This document shows, one piece after another, positions 24,195 through 35,243 of a stretch of DNA of 64,000 bases (the stretch's first letter is position 1; the number at the start of each line of letters is the position of its first letter). The notes beneath the pieces were generated by a model, which saw nothing but the letters and a program-made list of their open reading frames with translations, was not told the DNA's origin and made no database searches. The translations under genes were made by a program, and so were the position numbers. Location of the stretch: the NCBI GenBank assembly GCA_010356995.1, contig ML996697.1, forward strand, positions 182,153-246,152, given 5' to 3'. The stretch is from Trichodelitschia bisporula. Taxonomy: Eukaryota > Ascomycota > Dothideomycetes > Phaeotrichales > Phaeotrichaceae.

Positions 24195-27100
24195 AGGCCG
24201 TACTCTGTTAGTTGCCCCAATCCAGTCATGCCTTCTCTAATGAAATGCAGGCCTGTACGTTGGGTGGAGAAACCGTGGTAATCAGGCTAGCTAAGGCGTG
24301 CCCTTAGAGAACATTAGAACTTAGAGAAAATAATATAATGTTTATCCTTCGCACCCCCTTCTGTCTTTGCCTGCCCGTCATCATGTGCTATGAACTCGTC
24401 GTTAGCTAGTGTAGGATGCGGAAGAAACAAGCCACCGAAGTTTAATTCAAAGCGAACACAAACTGCGCATCGGCCAACTTGAAAAGGAGTAACCGACGGA
24501 AGGTGTATGTTGGCCCTACACTAACGAGCACCATGATTTGGTGCATCCAAGGTCAGGCGGTAAGCGTTTCCAAACCGTTCTTGGCATGGAACTCGTCAGA
24601 AGCATTTGGCTACAGGCCTTATCGTTCCATCGAAGGGCGGGAGAACTCCGCTGTTTGAGGTGGAAGATGTGCGGAGATCAGGAGCGGCTGAAGAACGGAC
24701 CCGGTTGGCTTCCAGTGTGGCTGATCTCAGTCCACTCACAGGACAGAAGACGCGCAGAACTCTTGGAAATCAATTTCCACCTTTACTTCCTGTACTCTTT
24801 ACAGCAACGAAATGGTGCCCGAATACGATATCAACATGGCTGAAGAAGAGAACGACCAATGGACACCATGCTCCGAGCCGGTTGAAGGATTCACGGCCGC
24901 CAATTTCTGTCGTTGGGCTCCTCATGTTTCGACATTTGACGTTCACCCGTCTGCCCACTAAACGCAAGCCTCGCGCGGCAATACAAGCGCAGTCTGTTTC
25001 GGATTGCAACTCCAAGGCCATGGTAAGGGAAATTGGCTTAGTTGTGGGAAATCACAGGCCCGCGTTGTCTCCCATTGGGTCACCACCTGGCGCCAAGTTC
25101 GAATTTGGACGACGCTTCCATCCATGCTTCTTGTTTTCCAGCCTTGTCAGCCAACCAACGAAACAATCGGCATTGGCCGTCAATCCTGGACGCCCTTGTG
25201 CTACCTGTCCAAGCACGGAGTAGAAGCCATTAAAGCTGCTGCAGCTTGCAGGAAGATGCGCACAAGATCAAGAGAGGGTCATGGCTGACGAAGTCCCATT
25301 GTGGGCTTTCGAACTTTGCTTCCGGCATACCCAATGAACTCTGGCTAAAGGATCCAATGTGTCTCACACTGTCCAATTAAGGCACTTACCGCAAACACAC
25401 TTGATTGAAGGTGGCCTTGTGCGACCTGCAAAGCCGCTACTTGTACATGGCCCCGAGACCAGGCATGTGGGCTCAGGATCTATGACCCGTTCTTTTGCTT
25501 CCTTTTGGACTAATTTGATGGGGACAATTGCTCCGTATCCTTGCAATTCGCATGGGTTGTATGGAGCACCTAAAGTTGCACGGCAACTTTCAGCTCGCGC
25601 TTCTGCTGTTGCCGACCTCGTTCTTGGATGAAGATCTGCTAACTGCCGGCCTCTGGTGCTCGGTACCGCTGGAGAGGTTGGGCGAAGAGACTTGACCGCT
25701 ATTTTCCCACTTTGCTCGGGCCCTTAGCAGAACTCCAGATACCTGATGGGAGCAAGGGTCAAGGGGCTAACCCCTCTATGGACAAAGGGGATGCACCGGG
25801 AGAGCAGTCCACCCTTCCTCAACGCCCTGGGGATGTCAGGCGCTCCGCGTTGCTTAGCGGGTTGGTTTTGTGGAAGGAATTATATTGGCAGGCTTGTTTG
25901 CATGGGATATGGTGCATTCTTGTGCTGTTTGGTTGGGACGGAACTCTCACTCAGTTGCCGATATCATACGCAAATGCATGTCTCATGCTGTGTTACATAG
26001 GCACGCGTACTCTGTGCTACATTCTGCTCCTACGCCCAATCTTATGAGATTGTCATCGCCATATGCCGCATGGACTCCTCCTATGGCAGTCGACTTTCTC
26101 TGATCATAGATGCAACCATTCCATTCCCGGGATACCTAGAGCGACATGGTTAGCGCGCAAGGCCTTTGGAATTCAAACTCAGGCTCAGATACGGATCTCC
26201 ACTCTCTATGGTGGCATTGCAAGTTGGTACTTCGACGATTATTGGCTATTTGGAACTCCCAGTGACCGTACCAGATGGTGAGTGATGTGACTCGCCAAGC
26301 TATCAAGACGCCAGGAGTGTGCATACGCCGTTGAGGTATGCTATATATTTACCGGGTATTCCGATGCGCAGGTTCGGACTTTGTCCCTTCTGTTTTCTGT
26401 TCAGCTCATACGTCCCGTGAGTAGTTGCGTTAGCGCGTCGTACATCATAAAGTCTATTCCAATTTCCAGTCTATCCAACAGCCGGCACTTCATTATCCAG
26501 CACCCTTGTGAAGCGCTATCTCGTCCAGAGCATGCATCTGCGCTGCGGGGCGTCAAGAGCAATATCCCTCACCAACATGCGAACGCCTAACCGAGCTCGA
26601 TCCGAACACCCAAGAACAGGTCATCGGTGCCTCCGACGGTACCCAAAACCATCGTGACAGGTTCGCACCCTTGGTATCACCACCCAAATAACGCACCCCT
26701 CCCCCGCCCGTTACACTTCCCCGCTCATCACACACTCCCCCACCGCTAGCGGGCCGGTAAAGTGGGTTCCCGCACCCGCCATCCAGGCGCCTGGGACCGC
26801 CCTAACCATTCACACGGGCCGCGAACGCCGCCCCGTCACCGGCCGCTAGCAAATCACAGGCCTCGTTCAGCGCCACTTCGTTTCAGCCAGGGAGGGGCCG
26901 CCGCCAAGACTGCCCCACGGCGGGGGGCATGCCTTGGCTAGCGAGGGAAGTATTGAAGATTGGCTGGCGAGGCTGCGACCTGCCGCTACGCCGCTACACC
27001 GCCGATGCGGCCATGATGCTGATGTCATGCAGTGTATCTGTCAGCTGGCGCGCGCTGGAAACGGCGGTGAGGCGCGTAGCGCGGATTGGAGTGCGTGCCT

Positions 27101-28030
27101 GTGAGGCCGCCTTGTGGGGCGCGGGGTGGCGGTTCCGGCGCCGTGCTATCGGTGTTTTGACTCCTATGTTGTGCGCCTGGCGTGGGGATTTACCGGTGGA
27201 GGAGGCAGGTGCGCCGGGCGCCTGGTGGGTGGTATTGAAGGTGAAATCGCAAGCCAAGGTGAGGGGCGGTGGATGGGGATGCGGGGGCGCGTGGGGGGAG
27301 GGGGTATTCCGGAGGATTGTTTCGCAATGCGTGAACTTGGGTTGGGGCCGGCTGTAGATAATCCGGCGACGCTGAGATGTCAATAGAGGAAAGAGATCGG
27401 ACAGCTTGGCAAAGAGAGTAGATACGCCTTCAAGCACGTTCAGTCTATTGCTTGTGGGGCGACTTGGGAAGTCAAGATCGAAGCTTTCCGATCTGAGTCT
27501 CGATGCCGATGTTAGTGGGGCATGGTCCAAGCACGTAAAATGGCAACGAGTGCAGAGTGAATGTATGAATGAAGAATGAGATCGGAAGAGAGAGATGAGC
27601 GACGGGGCCGCTCGCATCCGGGTACATTGTTCGTCCATATCCTCCAGTGTTCCTTCCGGCTTCTCCCTTTGCCACTTCCCCGGTTAGGTATGTTCCTTCC
27701 AAGATCATTGATGCACCTTCCAAAGTTATAGATGCTCCTTCTCCACCTCAGCATCAGATCTTCTGCCAACACTTAGGCTTTCGGATGCTTTTGAAAAGCT
27801 GAGGCTGACTTTTAGGGTGAGTGATGGCGAGGAGTTCAGGTACCGCGCATAGAAGCGCATATCAATTAGAAGGGCGGACCTCCAAGAACAGCGGTTAAAT
27901 GCTCATGTCTCATGGTTACTAGAATCGTCCCCGCTGGTGACTGATCGGCTCGGAACTCAGTCCGACGAAACCACTGTTCCAAGCAGCGGAAGACATCCAA
28001 AATATGTCCCTAAAGGAGACGTAACCCTGT
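24195..28030. other. Gene-poor stretch
   Basis: No recognisable gene over about 3.8 kb. A local AT-rich patch is seen at about 24300-24345. A GC-rich segment lies at about 26690-27310, where long antisense frames arise from composition. Some frames are moderately long (for example 24606-25223) but have no conserved motifs. Confidence 0.5.
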
Positions 28031-28148
28031 ACATACGGCCACAGGTTGTAGAAAGCACCAGTCCCCGTCTGCTCACTGAAGTTAAGCTGCAAACCGGTCG
28101 ATTAGTAGTTGCGTGGGTGACCAGCAGCGAATCCCGACTGCTGTATGT
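28031..28148 (+). rRNA. 5S rRNA gene
   Basis: About 118 nt beginning acatacggccacaggttgta and ending ctgctgtatgt. It carries the fungal 5S landmarks in order: gaaagcacca, ccccgtctgctc, the A-box region gaagttaagctgc, gattagtagttg, the C-box region gtgggtgacca, cagcgaatccc and the closing strand. The terminal helix ACATACGGC pairs with GCTGTATGT with a single G-U. A T5 run follows at once. Compared with the usual gttgggtgggtgaccaccagcg, this copy reads gttgcgtgggtgaccagcagcg, a double change that can re-pair as G-C and C-G. It is thus either a divergent functional copy or an ageing one. Single dispersed 5S genes are normal in filamentous ascomycetes. Confidence 0.93.
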
Positions 28149-28152
28149 TTTT
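28148..28152 (+). terminator. Pol III terminator of the 5S gene
   Basis: Five T residues directly at the 3' end of the 5S coding sequence, as at active fungal 5S genes. Confidence 0.75.
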
Positions 28153-28658
28153 CATCTTTTTACCTGAATGCTGTGCCATCATTATCTTTTTGCTCGGCGG
28201 TCATGCTGTTTTATCGTCATGCCAGGGACACAGGTTTGAACCACCATGTTGCCTACGTGATAGCAACTGCCTCATGCTACTCCTTTTCCGAGTGTCAAAG
28301 GCCTGCGGGCATGGCGGATGTAAATTAGATCGTCATGGAATGTTGCAGCCAGGCCCAAGAAGAATTTCTTTTTGGATTTACGTGGCTCCCCTCGCCTCCG
28401 CCGGTGCCAGGAGAAGGGGGTATCGATGGGTCACTCCCCTCCATAGGTTAGGAAGCCCCACCGACCCATTACTCCTGCAGAGGCTCCATAGGAAGTCGCG
28501 TCTATTGCTCAGGCAGCAGCTATCCCTAGAGATGGCATTCACCCCCCAGGTGTAAACACCAGGGAGAGGATATGTAGCCACCTCCCGCTCAATTAGCCTG
28601 GCTCATTCATCCGCTTTCTCCATCTCGCACTAGGGTTTCGTACTTCGTGCCAATAGCC
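28153..28658. other. Short stretch between the 5S gene and the 22-bp array
   Basis: No recognisable gene. Plus-strand frames here are short and lack conserved motifs. Confidence 0.5.
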
Positions 28659-28953
28659 GGCGACTTCCCTCGCGTTGGCTTGCGACTTACCTTGCAGTTG
28701 CTTGCGACTTCCCTCGCAGTGGCTTGCGACTTCACTCGCAGTGGCTTGCGAGTTCCCTCGCAGAGGCTTGCGATTTCCCTCGCAGTGGCTTGCGANNNNN
28801 NNNNNNNNNNNNNNNCTCGCAGTGGCTTGCGAGTTCCCTCGCAGAGGCTTGCGATTTCCCTCGCAGTGGCTTGCGATTTCCCTCGCAGTGGCTTGCGAGT
28901 TCCCTCGTAGTGGCTTCCGACTTCCCTGGCAGTGGCTTGCGACTTCCCTCGCC
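28659..28953. repeat. 22-bp tandem array, about 13 units, each able to form a hairpin
   Basis: Consensus unit tgcgacttccctcgcagtggct, 22 bp. Within each unit TGCGA and TCGCA are inverted around a 6-nt loop, so each unit can fold as a small hairpin. The loop's first base varies (c, g or t) while the arms are kept in most copies; edge copies are more degenerate. Two neighbouring units (loop g then loop t, with agaggct then agtggct) recur as a pair, showing a 44-bp higher-order duplication. Since 22 is not a multiple of three, the array is open in all frames without being a conserved coding repeat. Confidence 0.95.
28796..28815. other. Assembly gap of 20 N inside the tandem array
   Basis: Twenty N residues interrupt a repeat unit. 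Keeping the 22-bp phase would require 5 + 22k missing bases, so 20 cannot be the true length; it is a placeholder and the array length is unknown. Confidence 0.95.
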
Positions 28954-31900
28954 TTTTTGGGTGATGAACTGTCTGGCCCGAACGAAAGATCCTAATGTGC
29001 GGAGGCCCGTCACCTCTTCAGGGACCGACTGGTCCAGTAGGAGTTTGTTTGCCTTCCCCGCCGAGCACATAAGATAGGGGCTGTCGTCGCAAGTACAGCA
29101 CGCCGGTATCCGAATGCGGTCTTGATAGTTCGAGAGTAACACTCCGTCAGTCATCTCTAGAGCCCATTCGGTCCATTGACCGTCCCCCTTCCTTACCCTT
29201 CCGGCCTTGATGAGAATAACCGGGCGTCGTCTGTCCATCGCCATGCGCCTGCTTCGTACAGGCAACCCCTTCAGTTCTCTCGTTTCTCGTCGTGCTCGCG
29301 TCCGCCCTTGCCACCATATTTTGACCGCCCCTGCTGTGTCTAAATTGCATACTGAGACAGCAGTCGTTGGGGCCGGTCGTGACTGTCAGGGTGAGGCTCA
29401 GTGCGTCATTCACGTCCTCCATTGCCACTTCGGATTGCTTTATAGGCACCAGAAGTCTCCATTAAGTCTTCAGGAGGTTCACCAAGGCTGTTTTAAGCAT
29501 TGTCCGCCGCAAAGATGCTCCGGGAATCGGGTCCGCGTCCACTGAATGATGATGGTGCGTGCCTCTTGAAATGGGGTGCCTCGAATGTCCCTCGCAGCAT
29601 TGTTTCCGCAGTGATCCCCGTTTGTGGCAGTGCCTCGAATGTCCAGAGAACCGAAAGGGTCGAGTCGATGGTGGTGTTTCAACTTTTGAGACCACAGCGA
29701 AGCCCGCCATGCCATTCCATCTGCAATTGGGAAAACAAACCACAAACGAGTGTCCATTCTTTCACGTGCGCACCCTTTCCTGCACCAGTTTTCCTCCGTG
29801 GCGACTGTTGCTTCAAGAGCTATCGTGAATGGCGTGACTTCGGAGACGTTGCTTATGGTATGGAGATGAGGCCCGGAAGTGTTCAGGCCGCGGAGGACCC
29901 TCCACCTCGACCAGAAGTGGGACCAGATGATTCTCGGCTGCACAGGCGGCCTAGACCTGGTGGTAGATGTCCACAGCCGGATATGCCACTGGCCGGTTGG
30001 TACGGCGATCTGCGAAGCGGAAGGACTGTTTGACAACTTCCCAGGAGGGATACAAAGCCTGGACCAGTGCGGTATCCATGCCCGGAAAAGTGCTTTCACG
30101 CAGGCGGTGATGCTAGGAGCTGACGGTATCGTGAGATGGAGATGGGCGGCAAAGATGCGGCGGAGCTAAGGCGACGGAGATGTGATGAAGGATGATGCGG
30201 AGAGGGTCCAGAGTATACATCCAGACGTCTTGACTTCACGTCTCACGCTTGTACCTCTTTGAAAAGGGCATAGGTCGTGCTGAAGTGTAGAAGTGGGCGT
30301 GCGAGAAGGCGGTGGGCCAGTCGAGGGGGTTCGTCATATTCACTAAACATGTCAGCGGAGACAGAGAATGTAGGTCGTGCAGAATCTTGCATTTTCAATC
30401 TGCCTTCCCGTCCGCTTTGACTCCCTTCTTCTTTTTCTTCTGCTGCCATGCCCACAAGACCACTTTCTTCGGAGGAAGACGAAATAGCTTCTCGGCCTTG
30501 ACAAGCTTGAAGGGGGGGGAGGGATAGAAATCCGGCATCCTCCATGAATAGCTGACATATCCAAGAGCAGCCGCTCGTAGGGCATAAGTTCCGGCGTAGT
30601 GCTGCGACTGGGGTATTGCAAGTCCATGGAAAGACAAAACGCTGATTGCGGAGGACCTGTTCCACAGACATGTATTCTGAGTAGCTCGCAGCTGCTACGA
30701 ACAGTTGAGGCTGGACAGCGACGCCGACTGGAAGCACCCTTCTTCTTTTTGCAAGTGTCCGGCTTTCACACGACGACGGAGCATATCCAGCTCAGCCTCT
30801 CTCGGCAGAGATTCCGGTCCGCACTTTATTTGGCAAGACAGTGTGATGCTCCTCTTCCATTGTCAGCGGCCCATGAGCGCTCCTGACATAAACCGCATCC
30901 GTTGTGCGTACCGTGATGAGCGACGAACACAACGCATCCCTGGCAGGCTTTCGACGAAGCTCCAGAAGCTCCTGGGGCCGAGTTCGCTCTGAAATGGGAC
31001 CTCACTCCTCCTTGCGGCCAACTTGCGCCCACAGGTTCTACTGAATCTCCAATGCCTCGACAAAGTTGCTGGAGCAGGCTTGCCGACCGCTGGATTTCCC
31101 GGTTCAGCCTCTCCAGCGCTTGATCTCGCTTTTTGGCGGCCGCAAGACTTGAGCTCGGTATGTCGTGATTACTGATTTGAAACCAAATGGCTTGCGTAAG
31201 CAGGTAGGCGACGGCTAATAGAGCCCCTATCCGATATCCCACGATAGCGAGGATCGACTTTTGGCTAGTCCGATCGGAGCCATGGCAAGAGCGGTCTACC
31301 GTGACAGCGGGTGGCAGATGCGATTGCCTCAGGTAGGATCGAAGAGACGCCACCGCGCACCTCGCGCCTTCCCCTCCTCGATTTGGACAACGAGCCCTGA
31401 CACCACAACCCACGGGAACAGCTATAAGGCAGTATTTTCACCGAGGTCGACCGCTTACTTTGTTTTGCTGTTGCCTCCCGAAGATACAATGCTCAGTAGA
31501 GATCGATCGGCCGACTGATTACCCGCAAGGCTGCCTGGGAAGTGATCGGGTTAGAAGGTAGGGCGGCAGCTGAGAGACTCGAATAGTCTAATACGGCAGT
31601 CGGGCTTGAAAGTCGAGAAACGGAAGACGACGTCAGGAAAGTGCAGTCTGACGGCAGCGTCGGAGCATGTGAAGGTTCTCCGAGAGCTCTGAGCCGCTCG
31701 TTCCACTGAGTTGGTACAGACCGCCTGCTACTTACCTCGCTTACGAGTACGCGTCCGGCCCACACTGTGGCGGCTGAAGGAACTCAGCTTCCGGAGGCAA
31801 CCCCGGTTCGGTATTGGGGGCCATAAAGCTCGGAAAATATCATGCTGAGTAGGGTACCTCTGACTTATGTTGCAAGTAGCAGGTGTGATACCTCCAACAG

Positions 31901-34900
31901 AAAGTGTCCTCCACCATCGGCGGCTTCAAACGCAACAAAACAGCGCAGTACTCAAATGCCTTTCGAACCACAGTAAACTGACTCCGCCGTGCCGCACATT
32001 CACAAAACTGGACGTGTGAAGTCGGAGAAACGATGGTGCGGGGGTAAGCCATGCTGGAGGCTGGATAAGAGTCTAGACTTTGATCGCCGTCGAGCCCGCT
32101 AAACCCGAATAGCATCGGAGACTTTTCTGATCGCTTGTACGAATCAACACGCGTCTTGAGCAGCTGATTGAGACACGTCAGCCGATACGAAGATATGAGT
32201 AAGAAGAATCGTCATCATCACGTTCAAGGCGTACGATGGTATCTGTCCTCACTTCCGCCTGGCCGAGCTCTTGCAGTTCTGGGTTTGCCAAAGTCTGAGC
32301 TTCTGGCATTAGCGCATACCGTACGTTTCCGTCGACCTGGCACCAGAGCTGCGAACAGCTGCTTGGCAAGCCCTAAGGCTCGGAACACCGTCCGTGGGCG
32401 CCGAGAAAGATGCTCGTTGGTGCGGTGTGACCATCTGAGGCGCTCATGACTTCGTCTTTGCTGGGCGTTGACCGACGGAAACCACGCCATCCGTACTGCG
32501 GCGTCCTGCCACAGTGAGGCTGCTATCATCATCACCAAAGCCGTACGGTACATCAAGTGGACCTGATGTCGAGAGAAAAGGAAGGCTGGTGCACAGGATT
32601 CGCGCATCGGCCAATAAACAGATAAAAAGGCGAGCTACCTCTGTGGTGCGATGAGCCGAGATTGTTGGTGATTGGTCGTCATTCGACAGGCTCGCGATCG
32701 CATCAGGCCATGATCTTTGTTTCCTGCAGACCTGGCTGAAATCTGAAGAACGTGGCTGGTTCTGGGTAGCTGCGGCCTTTTGCGCTGATGCAAGTGTTAG
32801 CCCACCTTGTGAGAAACTTTCACAAGCCCATATTGCTTGTGGGCAATGGAGGATAGATAATCCATGTGCGAAGGTGCGTCAACCGGCATGGCTTTTCCAA
32901 GAAGGATTTGAGAAAGAGAGGGCTGGTGGTCGTTCAAAGTGTGACGAGAAAGAATGAGCATGATCGAGATGAACCGGGGGGTGTAAAAATCAGGTGACTC
33001 TGGTTGCGGGGGAAGTGACCGTGGTGACGTTCGTGACGATTTCTCGACGGTCAAAGGAAGGAGCAGAAGTCCCAACGGATGCAGAAGTTGGAAAGTGCTG
33101 AGGGGCTTGAGAATGCGACTTCTCCGCCCCCCTGCAGAATGGGATTGCCGTCGACGATTCAAGTAACGGTGCACCGGGTCCAAACCAACACTTTACCATC
33201 TTTGACGCCCACCGAGCTGCCGTTGGCAGCCTCGCCGTGCTTTGCCGTTCTGCCTCCAACTTGTTCCAAAGTCCAGCTTCGGCTCCAGACCCGCCGCCGG
33301 CCGATGTCCTGATTCGACGCAAACCCTGCACATGGCTTGCTCACGGCACACCACGGGGATGACAGCCCGGCGCCTGTCGCCAGGCACACAGCAGCCGCCG
33401 CATCTAGAACAATTGAACGGCCTGGCCAGCTGCAGAGAACAGGGCCACTACTCGTAAGGCGGGTCCACCCGGAATCGCCGACGAGCGGGAGATCGATCAT
33501 GATCATGGCCCCATCTCATCGGGGGGAGATCATCAAGAAAGCTAGGTGATCGGAATGCAATTCTGCGCGAAAAGCCATGCCGTACGTAATATGTCAAAGG
33601 TTTCCGGAGGCTAACCGATGTCCCCGATGTCACCGAAATTGCCCATGGCGGTCGATACCCGTACAACCCCGGGGAGGCGGGGAGCGGGGTTGGGATTGGA
33701 CGGGGAGGGGTGAGGCTGGGGTTTCGGTGGGAACCTCGAAAGGAATCCGAGCAACGTGGTTACCTCCACTTGCAGAATCCTTCCCCTCTTCCCCTCCGCA
33801 TTGCAAGCACTGCAAGAGGCTGGAGTAACGAAGCTGCGGATACCGGGTGCACACGTGGTGAATGGTGGCGCCGGGTCGCGTGTTTCCTGTGCAACTTGGA
33901 CTGCTTCCGACTGCCATTCAGGTCCAAGTACGAGTACAGTACATCCGCACCGTTTGGCAAGCTAAAACAGGCTCAAGTCTTACCCTCCTGATAGACCTTT
34001 GAAGGAAGCTGCTACGTGCGGTACTCGTATAGGGCGAGAGAGGCGCCAGAGGAGAATGGAATGGCACTTTACTCACTTCAATATACGAGGTTGGAAACGG
34101 AAGAGCCCGCAGCCGGCTGTCGGTGCTGGGGCTTACTGGTACAGTAACAGACATGGGGAATGTTCAGAGTTGCATCGGTGGCGGAGCTCAATGCTTGGTA
34201 GGTATGTGGTGCCGAGGCCCTTTGCATGTTCGAGACCTTTTGGGCCAGCATGTAGGAACTTCCCGATGGAATAGGCGCAGGAGGTTTAGTGCTCCATGGT
34301 GCTCTAGCGCTCTATTTCCATTCCTCCCGGAGTCTCAACAATGTTCGATGCGGGCCACATGCGAGCCACATGCAACGGGGACCTGGACACAAACGCATGA
34401 AGCTTGCGAACTGGGAATAAGCTCACTGAAGAAGAAGAAAAGAGGAAGGAATCCGAATCTCCCTATCGTCGCTTGAGCTTCTTGACCGGCCAAGGTGGTA
34501 TCTTTTCCTTCTTAACGTACGCACAATGCAAAGTCTCGGTGAAAGCTCCGCAGAATTACGCATTTTCACTCATCAGGCCATTTCCACCCCTCCCCCACCC
34601 CCAGCCATTCCACCCACACACTCCAAAACCCCTCCCCCTTCCTCATCCCCGCTCCCTCATCGCCCTTTGAACGAGTATCGTAGTATGCACAAGCGCATTT
34701 GTAGGCGTCTCTCCGATGACCGTCTCACTCACACTACCCCAAATTTAATCATCCACCCCACATTGGCACCCACACTCTATCCCCTTCTCATCCCTTCAAC
34801 CCCACTCCCACCCCTCCCCCAGCTCGCATAACCGCCGTCCGCCCTTCTTCTCCGCTCTTCGCCCCCTCTCCTGACATTCGACTCAAGACAACGTGCTCAG

Positions 34901-35243
34901 AGTAGTGTTCCCCTCCCCTACCAGACCCCCTGCACACCTAAACTTCGCCGCTGGCCTAGACTTTTCTTATTTTCGAGCGCGATCTAGCTAGTGGTATCGG
35001 CACTTTCCTATATCACCCCATCTTGTCCACCATGCCTTTCCCATGCCCGCCCTTCCACGTCATGACGCGATTTGCTTGCCCGTCATCATCCCCGCCTGCG
35101 TCTAGAATCAAGTTTAGACTCATCGTATGTCGAGACGTTTGAGGCTTCCCTTTCCTACCTCTGATCAGCTACGCCAGATCGTCGGCAGATCGGCACATAA
35201 TCCTTCTGGAAGGAAAAAACAAAGAAAATCATACCCTTGATTG
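28954..35243. other. Gene-poor stretch, possible decayed genes
   Basis: No gene could be modelled with confidence over about 6.3 kb. On the minus strand, 30863-31413 contains one hydrophobic segment (ILAIVGYRIGALLAVAYLLT) followed by a helical stretch (DQALERLNREIQRSASLLQQ), which may be an exon of an unrecognised membrane-anchored protein. A lysine-rich peptide lies at about 30395-30600, minus strand. Neither could be tied to a start or a family. From about 34570 to 35000 the plus strand is C-rich and probably belongs to the promoter/5' UTR of the gene starting at 35244. Confidence 0.4.

Noticed and set aside
26994-27638. 214-codon minus-strand frame and its opposite-strand partner
   Set aside because: GC-rich segment open on both strands; product is Ser/Arg/His/Pro low complexity, no splice partners.
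28659-28953. CRISPR-like array
   Set aside because: Units are contiguous 22-bp tandem repeats without spacers, and the genome is fungal.
30863-31413. Possible membrane-anchored protein exon on the minus strand
   Set aside because: One hydrophobic segment and a helical stretch, but no start, end or splice model closes; kept only as a note in the gene-poor entry.
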